Assembly (NCBI RefSeq): GCF_963675165.1
Contig: NC_087384.1
Span: 2,688,501-2,752,500, forward strand
DNA: 64,000 bases
From: Halichondria panicea
Lineage: Eukaryota > Porifera > Demospongiae > Suberitida > Halichondriidae
Reading direction: 5' to 3'
Position 1 is the first letter of the stretch. Each line of letters starts with the position of its first letter. Positions 10,137-21,130 of this stretch are shown here, one piece after another. Both the position numbers and the translations under genes were made by a program. The notes under the pieces were generated by a model. The model worked only from the letters and a program-made list of their open reading frames with translations, made no database searches and was not told where the DNA came from.

Positions 10137-12215
10137 TTACACGCAGGCTTCGGCTACAATTAAACAGTCACTGTGGTCAACAGAAAGCCCATACGCACCT
10201 CTAAATTCTTCGTGATTTCGATCTTCTCTCACATTTAATGCTTTGATGTATTCACCCTGGATTGTAAAAACGGCCACATCTTTTTGATTGATCTCACTCA
10301 CGTACACTGTGTTCTGACTATCTATTGCAATATCGTATGGTTTCTCCAACTTTTCACCGTTTGCTTTGGCAATGAAAGCTCTTAGAAATTGACCATCAGC
10401 CGTGAAGACTTGCACTCGATTATTTCCACAATCAGTCACGTATAAGTTGCCAAAACTATCAAATGCAGCATTTTTTGGATAGTTGAACTTCCCAACAGAA
10501 ATTCCTTGAATGCCGAAGCATTTCACATGCTTTAGATCAGTTGTAAGTACTTGTATTCGATTGTTTTTCTGATCACACACATAAATGTCGCGAGTCGTTT
10601 GATTTAGGCAGATCCCAATTGGAGAATGAAACTGCAAGGCATGGTTTCCAAGCCTACCAACAGCTGCTTTGAATTTTCCTTTAGGGTCGAATTTCTGAAT
10701 TCGATGATTTTCATTGTCTACTATGTACATGCTGTCGTTTTGGTCAACAATTATCCCACTAGGGCGCTTAAACTGCCCTTTCTTTGATCCTGGTTTTCCA
10801 AAGCTGAATTTTTTCTCCCCATTGGCCGACAGTACAGAAACAACGTTTGTATGACTATCTACCACTATCAATTCACTACCTCTTGTGCTCACTACACTGA
10901 AAGGGCCGTTACGTCCTCGTATTGTTGTTAGTGGCCTCTGTAGGCTTTCCGTCGATGGTACACGGCTTTGTGTACTTGTGAAATGCCTCGATTGGACTAT
11001 GTAGTCAACGATTCCATAGGCTTGATTGCCTGCAGTTTGAAACACTACGTCGTCAACGGTTCCATAGGCTTGATTGTCTGCAGTTTGAATCACTAGGTCG
11101 TCAATATTATCGTAAGTGTTGTCTTCTTCTGTCTCCAAGCCTCCAATTATTTCCCCAAATTCTTCACAAGCTCGATTGATGTGAGGATTTGTAATCAGTT
11201 CAATGTTGGGCTCTACAGTAGGTTTGGTAGCGCTGGTACTACAATTAAGCTCCATGCTAATTTGCTCGATTCTTCTCTGTACAGATGTTTTCATTTGCAT
11301 CAGCTCGATTTTTGTTCCAGTTTCAAGTCTTGACTCGGAATACTCAAGGCATCTGGTAATCTTAACATACATATTTTGCACTTGATCCCTTTGGGTGGTT
11401 AACACTTTTTGCTGATTCTGAATGAGCAAGTTCAGGCTTTTAACTAACTCCACTCCTCGCTGGTCAATAATTTGATGCAACTGATCAATTTCCCTGTGGA
11501 TGTCTGTTTCAACAGTCGATTTCTTCATATCGATATCTTTAGCCTTTAAATCGATATTCGTCAAATCTTCTTCGACTTTGCTTAGCATTTGTTTAAGATG
11601 TTCAAGGTTTGAAACTAGTTGTTTCCTGTGTTTCTCAAATATTGTATCGACAAGGTGATAATCATGACCTTTATGCAAGCTGGCTGTACAATCGCTGCAT
11701 ATCACATTGAAACAAGTGTTACAATAGATGTTAGCTTCCATTAATGTGTGTTTTTGGCAACTTGACATTACACTGATGGACTCTGCCTCCACTTTACTCA
11801 CTGATACAACTTCATGGTCACGAAAGCCTCCCCATTTTCTATGTGTGTCTGTGCAATTCTCACACATGAATAGCTTACAATTCAGGCAGAAATGGGTCGC
11901 TCTGTCCTCCGTGCAATTTTCGCAATTGGTAGCCTTAGCCTTTTCAACTGTTTTTTGAGCTTTTTGAATTTTATTAGTATGAAAGTCTGTTAGTAACCCA
12001 TCGATTCCATTGTCTTGTAGGGGAACAAGGTGTAGACAGGTGGGGCAGGTGAGCGAATGTCCCTTGTGACCCCGGACCACTAGTTTGTCGAGGCAAGGTG
12101 ATTTACAGAAAATATGGAGGCAAGGTAGTACTTTCGGCTCTTTCATGCTATCCTTACAAATGGAGCAGGAGTTAATTTCTTCTTTCATAGAAAGTTTTGC
12201 TTGAACTTCAGCCAT
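10137..12215 (-). CDS. TRIM-NHL protein, single exon (RING, two B-boxes, coiled coil, NHL repeats)
   Basis: 692 aa, uninterrupted. The RING finger spans residues about 17-60 (C-SICKD...CLHIFC...CPTC). B-box 1 lies near 98-138 (CENC...CLNC...CENC), B-box 2 near 153-190 (CQKH...CNTC...CSDC...H-GH), and a heptad-rich coiled coil near 195-320. Four to five NHL blades follow from about 450 to the end, with repeated GQFKRPSGI-type and D--NHRIQ-F motifs. In the family the RING is an E3 ubiquitin ligase and the NHL propeller binds RNA or protein. There is no filamin domain, unlike TRIM2/3/71 and unlike the second TRIM in this window. The region before the propeller (about 366-410) has three near-repeats built on NQAYG-VD. 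The ortholog is uncertain, because such genes expand lineage-specifically. Confidence 0.9.
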   Translation of the reverse strand: MAEVQAKLSMKEEINSCSICKDSMKEPKVLPCLHIFCKSPCLDKLVVRGHKGHSLTCPTCLHLVPLQDNGIDGLLTDFHTNKIQKAQKTVEKAKATNCENCTEDRATHFCLNCKLFMCENCTDTHRKWGGFRDHEVVSVSKVEAESISVMSSCQKHTLMEANIYCNTCFNVICSDCTASLHKGHDYHLVDTIFEKHRKQLVSNLEHLKQMLSKVEEDLTNIDLKAKDIDMKKSTVETDIHREIDQLHQIIDQRGVELVKSLNLLIQNQQKVLTTQRDQVQNMYVKITRCLEYSESRLETGTKIELMQMKTSVQRRIEQISMELNCSTSATKPTVEPNIELITNPHINRACEEFGEIIGGLETEEDNTYDNIDDLVIQTADNQAYGTVDDVVFQTAGNQAYGIVDYIVQSRHFTSTQSRVPSTESLQRPLTTIRGRNGPFSVVSTRGSELIVVDSHTNVVSVLSANGEKKFSFGKPGSKKGQFKRPSGIIVDQNDSMYIVDNENHRIQKFDPKGKFKAAVGRLGNHALQFHSPIGICLNQTTRDIYVCDQKNNRIQVLTTDLKHVKCFGIQGISVGKFNYPKNAAFDSFGNLYVTDCGNNRVQVFTADGQFLRAFIAKANGEKLEKPYDIAIDSQNTVYVSEINQKDVAVFTIQGEYIKALNVREDRNHEEFRGAYGLSVDHSDCLIVAEACV

Positions 12216-12903
12216 ATCAAAGATTTTATTGACATGAACACAGGACTAGGAGTCTATGATCCAGGTTCTAGTTCTGAAGGTAGATCCGAGGGGCTGGCAA
12301 CAACGTGAAATCTTGTACAGCAACTTGAAAACAACAGAAAATCAGGCATGAAATAAGCAAAAGGGTGTGGTCTCTAAATGACCATTTCTTGAGAGATCCT
12401 CGAATCCTGGCCGCTTTGAGAAAAGGCCCTGGATTCGAGGCAGTGAAGACAAGTAGCTAGCTAGAGATTAATATTGTAATAGTTGCTCTGGAAATCTTGA
12501 AATCAAGTTATTTCAAATCTCGTACACCATAAAAACAGCCCCTCGGGTAGATCAGATTCCTAAAAGTCAGAGTGCAGAGGTCTCACGTGGATATTTAATA
12601 TTGCGCATGCTCAATGGCTTAGTATGGTTCTCTTAATTGGTACCAAGGTAACATAATTTTTACAAGAGCTACTGTAGATTTGTTTGCGATATCTCATTTT
12701 GCTGGCAAGGTGTGTGAAATTAATGTTATTCATAGCGTTTCTAATTACTCGCAAGTGGAGATTCATTGATTATTGGGGAAATAAGTGAAATACTAGAATT
12801 ATGTCATACACTTCTTACAGGACATGATAATTATGAACACCTTTCAAACAATTTTGCCATAAAAACTGATAGCATAATTATACACAATTGGAAAAATAAA
12901 TGG
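12216..12903. other. Intergenic between TRIM-NHL and EIF2B1
   Basis: Contains the TRIM promoter/5' untranslated region and the EIF2B1 3' end. A hairpin-family element (CCTCGAATCCTGGCC...GGCCCTGGATTCGAGG) occupies 12398-12440. Nothing else was recognised. Confidence 0.5.
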
Positions 12904-15900
12904 CTATTTGTACAGTTTTAATAGTTCATCACTGACGGCTGATGGTGTGAGGACTCCTAGGTCAGTGAAGAGCAGGGAGATGTAGTGGGGAGGGGTGTAG
13001 TCAATGGTAGGGTGGGAGTCTGTGCTCGAGTCCACGCAGCAGTACTGTGTGAACAGCAATGAGTGGAAAATGGTACATGGTGAACGTCATGCAATAGTCT
13101 AAGAATAAAACAGTCAGCCATTTTATAAGCCGTCTACGTTAAAATCTATATACGATTCATTTCAGAGGCCTAGCTTACATTGAGTATCTTCTAATTTATC
13201 GGACAGTTCTTCTAATTAGCCCGGACGCTTTTCTGGGCAATTTTCATTGTTCTAATACAACGGACACTCTGGTGCTTTAATTTACTAAATATCCGGACAA
13301 TACCTTGAAAAGTTGAGATACATTCCAAGCAACGTAGCTTTTATATAGCCAGCAAGAGTATTGCAAGTTAGATAGCTTTGAGTTTTAGGATAGTTACATT
13401 AGTGCAACTAGTTATTCAGTCGCACACTGTTCTAGCTAGCTTGCATGCAGCTGCATGCTTGTTCTAATTATTCCGGACACTTCGCGTGCTCTATATATAT
13501 CTATAAAGATCTGTTCCCCGGACAATTTCCAAAAAATTATGTTTTACTGTCCGATAAATAATTAGAACATACGTTATATACCCCTTAAATACACATCCCG
13601 ATCTATGGAAATGTAACAAAATACATTGTACCGCATTGTCCGTATAGCAGGTAATTTTCGTTGGTACACATTTTCACATGAATTAAATTATTATGTATTC
13701 TAAATAATTGTACAGCTCAAGATAGTGACATAGATACTATTGCAGAAGAATAATTTTTCGCAGTTTTAATTTTGGGATACAACACGAACATTTCCACCAT
13801 ACGAAATTAACCATACGCTATACAGTAAACTGTCTGTGTTACCGTTAATATATCAGACACTTCTAATTACCCTGGACATTTTTTCTGGGAAATGTTCATT
13901 GTTATAATACAGCGGATACTCGTACTTACATTAGTCTAAATATCCAGACTATAGGCTACCTTGAAAAGTTGATAGCTTTGAGGATTAACTACTCAGTCGC
14001 ACACTGACTTAGCTAGCTCGCATGCATTTGCATGCTTGTCTAATTATTCCGGACACTTGGCGTGCTCTATAAACATCTGTTCCAATTACACCCGACAATT
14101 TCCTTATTTTTTGCTGTTTGATAAATTAAAACATTATACGGTTCTTACTTTCTCTTCGTTGGGGAGGTCATCTTGCTTGAGTGGAAACACCCGAACAAAC
14201 TTGAAACTCTCTGTCACAACGTAGAATGGCTTGTTAAGCGTTTTGGCCATTACAGCAATCTGATACGTCCCGATCTATGGAAATGTAACAAAAAATTATA
14301 TAGCGCCAAATTTCCGATGCGCATCACTTATGCTTTTCACAGATTGATTTGAACCTCGAAAAATATGCACCTCAAACTTTGAATTCGTTGTATACATGTA
14401 CTTCTGGTAGTGTAAAAAGGCTATCCTCGAAAAAGAGCAATCTGCAAAATCCTCGAAAGTTTGGCACTATACATAATAGTTATAATAATTATAACTATTA
14501 TAAGAGTGCAGTAGTAAGAGTGTTCAACTGTTACATTGTAGCTAGAGCTGGACACAATAGACAGCACTGACGACACTACTAGACAACCAAGTTTATTCTA
14601 TGCTTCAGCTGTCTGTTTTGCTGTCTGTTTTAACTGATAATGAAAGCACCGCGAGTGCTGATGCCTCGAAAACTATACACACATTATATCATGATGAACA
14701 TTTTTAATTTTGCTGCATGCGGTAGAAATCCAGAGTCCAGGAATCCCAGGGAAACTCAAAGAGTGGGTAATGATCGATGATGATTGTTGTTAAAAACGAT
14801 TGATGCCACTAAAATTAATGGCTGGATCAGAGCCTTGCAGCTCTCTTCTCACTCTTGCAACTACCAATAGCTAGCGTTCTAGTGCAGAGCTAACTACTAA
14901 GTTGAGTAGCAACACTCGGTGAACAAGTTTTGCTACGTACTCTTCTGAAAGGTTGCTAGGCATAACTCGAGAATGAAGCATTATTTTACAAATCCACAAA
15001 TACCAATCACACATTATATCATGATGAACATTTTTAATTTTGCTGCATGCGGTAGAAATCCAGAGTCCAGGAATCCCAGGGAAACTCAAAGAGTGGGTAA
15101 TGATCGATGATGATTGTTGTTAAAAACGATTGATGCCACTAAAATTAATGGCTGGATCAGAGCCTTGCAGCTCTCTTCTCACTCTTGCAACTACCAATAG
15201 CTAGCGTTCTAGTGCAGAGCTAACTACTAAGTTGAGTAGCAACACTCGGTGAACAAGTTTTGCTACGTACTCTTCTGAAAGGTTGCTAGGCATAACTCGA
15301 GAATGAAGCATTATTTTACAAATCCACAAATACCAATCCAAGAAAACATGACTAGAAGCCTATAGAAACTCTTGCACTTCATTGATCCTTGAGCAGCTGT
15401 AACAGTCTACACACATGCACACACAGACACACAAACACACTACAGTAACTGTATACCTCGCTTGCGCATGCGCACCGAGGTATAATAAGCCAAGCAACAA
15501 CCAATGCAAAGAGAAAGATTGATGGGCGTGGCCTGCAAACGTGAAGAAAGCCAATACAAAGAACGTTGAAAGCACAGCGCTTGAACCAAGGAAACTCCTG
15601 AGCATCTGTAAGAGACTGTGTGTTGTTAACTATTAGCCTCGGTCCAAAGTGTTCGATTAGAGAAAAACCAGCCTGGTCGAAAAAAGGCCTGGTGTCTATT
15701 GCATGGGTGATAGCATAGATAGTAGAGGAAGGGGATTGGAAACGGGATCACGTGAGCTTATGCTTGCATAGCCTCGATCCCAGGCCGCACTTCCCACTAG
15801 GGAAGTGGGCCTGGTATCGACTGCTTGCGCATGCGCTAATATCCCCCCGGTATCTGGGGGCTTTGGATAACATCGTTTATGCTCAGTAAAACTATGACAT

Positions 15901-18900
15901 CACAACGAAAGGAAGTGGATTGAAGGAAGTAGATAGAAAGTTCGATTGAAGGTTTCTAGCCCATCGGATAGCATTCTCTGATAGCTACCCTTAGCCTGCT
16001 ATGTTAACAAAAGACTCACAGCCTGCAACAGTGTGGATGACGATCGTCTGAAAGGAGTGACGGCTGATAAGAGCCTATACGGACAGGCCACGCCCATTTA
16101 ACACTAACTTTGGTGAAAGTCTACTATACTACTGCTACTGATTCTATCAGAAGAAAATAGCAGTACAACAAACCTACACAACTCTGTCTCTAGCTAGCTA
16201 GCTATATAGCTCTGTGTATGACTTTTAGGATATTTTCTCGGGGGAAAAAATCCAATAATTTGGCGCATGCGCAAGCAGTCGATAGCAGGCCTTCTTTCAA
16301 AGGCCGGTGAAGGAGGCTAATGCTTGCAACGTAAGGCCTTTGGACAGTGCGTGCAGCAACCAATAGACACCTTGAGGTGTGATTTTACTGGTTTTAAGGT
16401 CAAGAGAAGCTTTGGAAAAAAAGCAAATGAGAGGATGCTAGGTAAATAAATGTATGAATAGCCCTAAAATGTGTCTTGAGGTATGCCTATAGGTACAAAA
16501 TTAAACATTATTACTAGCTTTGGTAGCACACAAAATTTGAAGATTTACAACACTTAAGCTTCTCTTTTTATTTGTGGGGTAAGAACTGACTTATGAAATG
16601 CAAATGAATGAATGGTCACAGTAGTAGTACATGATGGTATTTTATTGCTTCAGCTATATATTGGAAGCGGGAATATCATACTTCTTGAGTTATTGGCCGA
16701 TTTGTTGATTTCCACTAGACATCTTTGCCATCTAATGCGCATGCTGACTGCAGAGGAAAAGTGATGACCTTTTTTTTAAGGTAAAATTCCATGTTATTCA
16801 GCGTCTGCTCTGGCCCTGCTCAACTGATTTGAGCCCTGCCCTTCCCAAAATCCTGGCTACCACAAAGTCATAGAATATGCCCGTAATACTTAAGGTTACG
16901 ATGCAGTGTTCGCCCACGCAGTAAGTAAATCAAGCTTGTCTTGACTGTATACACTAGTCGTCATTTTATATGCTAGATATTGCACGCTCTTTGCCAGTAA
17001 GGCAATTATCTATTTAAAGGAGGAAAGGGGGAGGGCGGCTCGAAACAATTTTTTGAACAGTCATCGAGTTAGCTCGTGTAGAAGTTGAAAAATATGGAAA
17101 AATAGCCGACTAGCTAGTAAACTATGGCATTTTTCTTCAGTTAGTAGATAGATAGGACTATTCGAGCTGCCCTCAGGAATATCATAAACTGCTGGTAGGT
17201 CACTGTTTAGTCCTTGTTAGAGTCTTTCTTTGTCTAATATTTGACGAATAAAATCGGCAATGACCACACGATCTTTGTGGTAAATTTTTTGCCATCTAGT
17301 TAGCGTACTGATAGCTAGCTAGCAAGCGCTGTAATAGTTACTTATGAGTAGTGCAACAGTATAGACACATAAAATAATAGAAACAATATTTTCCTTTCTC
17401 ATAAAACAAAAATAAAAACTCATGATTAATTCATGAGCAAACACGTACTCTCAGGTATATTAAGGACTGGGACCTTCAATTATTGCTGAATCAGCTAAAA
17501 CGCAGCCACGCCCACGATTTTTAATATGTTTTGTGTGTAAAAATTTTGTGCAGCTACTTATCTTTTTTAGTTCTAAAAACGGTGTTCTAAACCTTCCTTT
17601 TAGCTCTTAATTCTTAGTGTAGTAGGTAGTTCAAAGGCTTAAGCAGACATATCCGCTGGGAGAGAGCATCATGTTCTATTTAGAGTAAGTTATTAGCCTA
17701 TAAAAATAAAAATGTCACTTATTGTCAGCTGTAAGACTAAGTTTTGTGCAAAATCTCACCTTTGGCCAAAGAAGTGGCTCTCTCCCAGCAGATATGTCTG
17801 CTTAAGCCTTTGAACTACCTACTACACTAAGAATTAAGAGCTAAAAGGAAGGTTTAGAACACCGTTTTTAGAACTAAAAAAGATCAGTAGCTGCACAAAA
17901 TTTTTACACACAAAACATATTAAAAATCGTGGGTGTGGCTGCGTTTTAGCTGATTCAGCAATAATTGAAGGTCCCAGTCCTTAATATACCTGAGCTGCAT
18001 CGTAACCTTAATTTCCATGACTAAAGCTGTGGTTTATGCCATCTATTGCATTGGTCAAGAAGGCTTGCACACTAGTATAAGAAGAGAAGAGTGTCGAACC
18101 GATACCGGCCTCTACACAAAAATGTCAAGTAACATGACTTGTACGTGATGAAGCATTGTAAACTTTCTAGTAATCTCCCAGTAAATGTTAACTGTGACGT
18201 TTTTAGGGGTGTGGTAATTGATGAATGATATCTGATTCTAGTTAGTCGTTCGCATTCAACGTTTAGAACTGCTCACTGCAATAATAGACCTCTCAGTGAC
18301 TAATCGGATTGCACCATTTGTATTCTAAAATATGCGACCGTCACCTACCGTACACTTAAATTCAGGGATTGTCAATCAATACATAGTGTAACTAAGTACT
18401 GTCTTACATGAAGCACACACATTTTCGTGATGGGTTTTTTCCTTGTAATGGTCGATCACGTGATTGTGCTACTATATAAGTACTTGATTAATGTGCGGCT
18501 GCAAGTGGATTATACGTAATTGTAATAACACACCTTGTTGATGATTCCTCCACTCTCAGCCACACCCTCTGCCCCCACGACTACCACGTCTACTTTCTCC
18601 ATTAAAAACCTAACACAGTAACAACAATGTTTATCACTTAGTAATAATGCATTTACGTACAGAATACACATACCAATTTGGGTCCCTTTCACTAATGAAC
18701 ATCGAAATACTACGAATCATAAAGTACTACAAATAACCCTGTAATTTAGATACCTTGCTCCCGCCAAAGATTGCAAAAATCAATACTTGCACGTACTGCT
18801 TAAAAGCAAGGCAAAACAGTCCCTCTAGCTGCTGCATGCACATGTGTAGTAAATGGTAGATACCTCTACACACTACAAACCCTATTTCTTTGACTTGTAT

Positions 18901-20985
18901 TCAGTACCCCCTGAGCTTGCAAATATATAAGCCACATTAAAAGTTTTGGTATTTTTTTCCTACATCATCACCTACGCATGCCGCAACTCAGGAGGCACAG
19001 CACTCACCCCACAGCAGAGTCCAGGACCAGTTTTGAGGGTATCTTTGCTTCTTCCAGCCATCTCTGCATGATACCGCTGTATCAAACAGAGTCACCATAA
19101 TTATATAGCAATAACCAACAAACCCACTCACCCTGTTTCGTCCACGGCACAGGTGGTGATGAATATTTTGAGCCTCTTCCCACTGGCCGAGGCTTCGAAC
19201 AGCAATCGAAAAACCACTCGAGACAACGAGTGCACCAGAACAGTCTGTGGATCAACCAGCAGTTGAAGGTACGTACGGCAAATGTGAATTATAACGCCAC
19301 TCAAATGTGAGGGCCACTTGGACATTTTGCTTGTAGACTGTAGCACATTTGTATTAGTGGCGCTTTAATTCTGACGTTTACGGTACTGACAATTAAACTA
19401 CAATTTTGTAGCTTAAAACTTACCCTAGCCGGGGGAGGGAGACATTAGGGAATATGAGGGATATTAGAAGGAACGGGGAGAAAGTTGGGGAGAGTGACGG
19501 AGAAAGGGGGGAGAGTGGGACATGATTGTTTTCATGGCGTTAACATAGATCTTGAAGGTTTGCCAGTAATAACAGTACGTGCCAGAAATAAAAGTGAAGC
19601 TGGTTGAGCATAAGTAACCTTACGCCTGAACATAAATTCATAAATTAAACTGGAGTTGGTTCGGCGCAGCACAGATCGAGTTTTAACTTCATTGGGAGCT
19701 AAGCAAGACTCACAGTTCCATCCCTGATGAACGGGTTGGCCACTTGTGCTATCTTCTGTCTTGAATTAGCTACCCTCTGTATGTATAAGTTACCTGTACG
19801 AGGACAGATCGAGGCATTAAACACACAGAGCTACCAATAATTATACACTATAATTACCTCTCTCCACCAGCAGTCTTTTGATCTCTTGGAAATCCTAACG
19901 AAAAGAAAATTGAACGAGAACATTACATAAGAACAAACTCTAGATTAGCGAACTTCAGGTACTGTAACAGTGGAACCTCTAAGTTAAGGCCTATGTCTGC
20001 TCTATTATAAGAGGTGCCAGATGCTTGGGAATGTACATAAAGGCAATAATTATAATGATTCGATTATCTTCATGAGCATAAAACTACGAACACAAAAGAG
20101 GATAATTAATAGTTACTATAGAGGTGCAACGCTTTCATTGACCTCTGACCTTTTCCTCGCCTAAAAGAGAGGAGAGAGTGATAAAGCGTACGAAAAGCTC
20201 ACAGCCTGAGGACACAGAGACAATGGAGGAGATGCCCTCTGTCAGGACCTTGGTGCCCTCCTTGATTTCATCTTGGAGGCCCGCTATCGTACCAGCTGGC
20301 ATAAAGAAGTTCAGAACATTAATTTAAAGGGACCAAAAGGATTTTTAGATATTTCTAATGGGAATACAGGGTATTAAACAGTGTCCCAGCATGTACATGT
20401 ACATGTACAGTGCTTGAAAAGTACCTGTTGAAGAATCAACCACAACACAGAATATCACCTTCGCTGTTTTTGATGAGCTGTAAGAGGGTCTTTATGGCCA
20501 CCACGGCTTCAGAGAGACCATTGGGTTGAGATTTGTCCAAATGCTCCCTGAAGTCCCGCACCCAATCTGTATGTATTAAGAGAGCAGCTAACAGAGTGCT
20601 CGACAAATTCATGGCTTCCTCACTGATCGGTATGGCATCTATTAACCACTTTAAATGCTAGGTTCGACTAACACAGCTAATAACGTGAATATTAGGTTTC
20701 GGACTCATCTTTCTTTATACTTTAGATCTAGGACTCACTAAGCTATATACATACTCTCCCAAAGATCTAGTGGTAAAAGTCTTACTCTCCCAAAGATCTA
20801 GTGGTAAAAGTCTTACCTATGGTGTCACTATTGCTTCCTTTAGGCTCTAAGACACTCATGTCAGAGATATGTGATGGGTGATGAAGACCATGTGGGTGAA
20901 GTATTAATAAGTCACCAGCAACGCCACGATCCGTTCCAGTTCTGGATAACTTTAGCAGTTTGAACAGATCAAGATGCTTGCTCAT
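12904..20985 (-). CDS. EIF2B1: Translation initiation factor eIF2B subunit alpha, 10 exons
   Basis: The join is complement of 12904-13044, 14149-14274, 18534-18609, 19008-19076, 19132-19244, 19714-19769, 19858-19894, 20150-20295, 20459-20566 and 20817-20985. Every junction keeps phase and has GT-AG borders, giving 346 aa. The product is the regulatory alpha subunit of the eIF2B guanine-exchange factor that recycles eIF2. Diagnostic blocks are [53 protein letters not shown] and the C-terminal [20 protein letters not shown]. Human EIF2B1 is about 305 aa. The extra length is mainly an unrelated N-terminal stretch of about 55 residues in exon 1, so the true start could differ. The 4.3-kb intron between exons 8 and 9 is filled with repeats. 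Confidence 0.93.
13187..13568. repeat. MITE-like element (CTAATT-TATCGGACA family), copy 1
   Basis: The ends are TTCTAATTTATCGGACA on the left and TGTCCGATAAATAATTAGAA on the right. Subterminal repeats of TTCTAATTANNCCGGACA type are present. It lies in the last intron of EIF2B1. Other copies are at 13850-14135 and 44557-44866. Confidence 0.8.
13590..13830. repeat. Relic of the exon 9 flank plus a family-A type element
   Basis: CCCGATCTATGGAAATGTAACAAAA at about 13599-13622 repeats the intron sequence immediately 5' (minus strand) of EIF2B1 exon 9 (14268-14292). TCCGTATAGCAGGTAATTTTCG (about 13640) to CCATACGCTATACAGTA (about 13826) looks like an element with CGTATAGC-type ends. Confidence 0.55.
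13850..14135. repeat. MITE-like element (CTAATT-TATCGGACA family), copy 2
   Basis: Same block order as copy 1 (TTCTAATTACCCTGGACA ... CTAATTATTCCGGACACTTGG ... TGTTTGATAAATTAAAA), with more divergence. It directly abuts EIF2B1 exon 9. Confidence 0.75.
14640..15490 (-). repeat. Repeat family R1, inverted copy carrying a 330-bp tandem duplication
   Basis: It reads as the inverse complement of the element at 38142-38690. One end has CACCGCGAGTGCTGATGCCTCG (about 14647), the other ACCTCGCTTGCGCATGCGCACCGAGG (about 15453-15478). Inside, 14679-15008 and 15009-15338 are directly repeated. It lies in the long EIF2B1 intron. Confidence 0.85.
14679..15338. repeat. Apparently perfect tandem duplication, 2 x 330 bp
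   Basis: The sequence from ACACATTATATCATG through CACAAATACCAATC occurs twice with a period of exactly 330 bp. I found no mismatch when comparing the two units by eye. Confidence 0.92.
15770..16319. mobile_element. Non-autonomous element R2, forward copy (about 550 bp)
   Basis: It starts with AGCCTCGATCCCAGGCCGC and ends with AAAGGCCGGTGAAGGAGGCTA. Near each end is a TGCGCATGCGC-type motif and an inward GCAGTCGATA or TATCGACTGC. A second copy lies inverted at 23018-23590. No open frame is present, so it presumably moved with a partner's enzyme. Confidence 0.8.
16891..18010. mobile_element. Fold-back element, 1.1 kb, with nested 217-bp inverted arms
   Basis: The outer ends TAAGGTTACGATGCAG (16891-16906) and CTGCATCGTAACCTTA (17995-18010) are inverse complements. 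Inside, 17451-17667 and 17777-17993 form a long, near-perfect inverted repeat (TCAGGTATATTAAGGACTGG...), separated by about 110 bp. It lies in the long EIF2B1 intron. No coding region was seen. Confidence 0.88.
20753..20817. repeat. Short tandem duplication at an EIF2B1 donor site (2 x about 32 bp)
   Basis: TCTCCCAAAGATCTAGTGG followed by TAAAAGTCTTAC occurs twice in a row. Read on the minus strand, it repeats the intron 1 donor-proximal sequence GTAAGACTTTTACC. Confidence 0.85.
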
Positions 20986-21130
20986 GTCGCTGGCTGACAG
21001 TCTGTTTGCAGGTACGTAGACATACTACCCTATTCTAGTGAATATTTGTCTTTAAATATCAAATTGCAGGCAGAATTCTTGTAACACACTGAGAGACAGT
21101 GAAGCACCACTCACTAGCTATAGCGCTAGC
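20986..21130. promoter_or_regulatory. Probable bidirectional promoter between EIF2B1 and the NFATC2IP-like gene
   Basis: Only 145 bp separate the two divergent start codons. Both genes encode ubiquitous nuclear or translation proteins, for which shared promoters are common. I see no TATA box. The inference rests on geometry alone. Confidence 0.55.
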
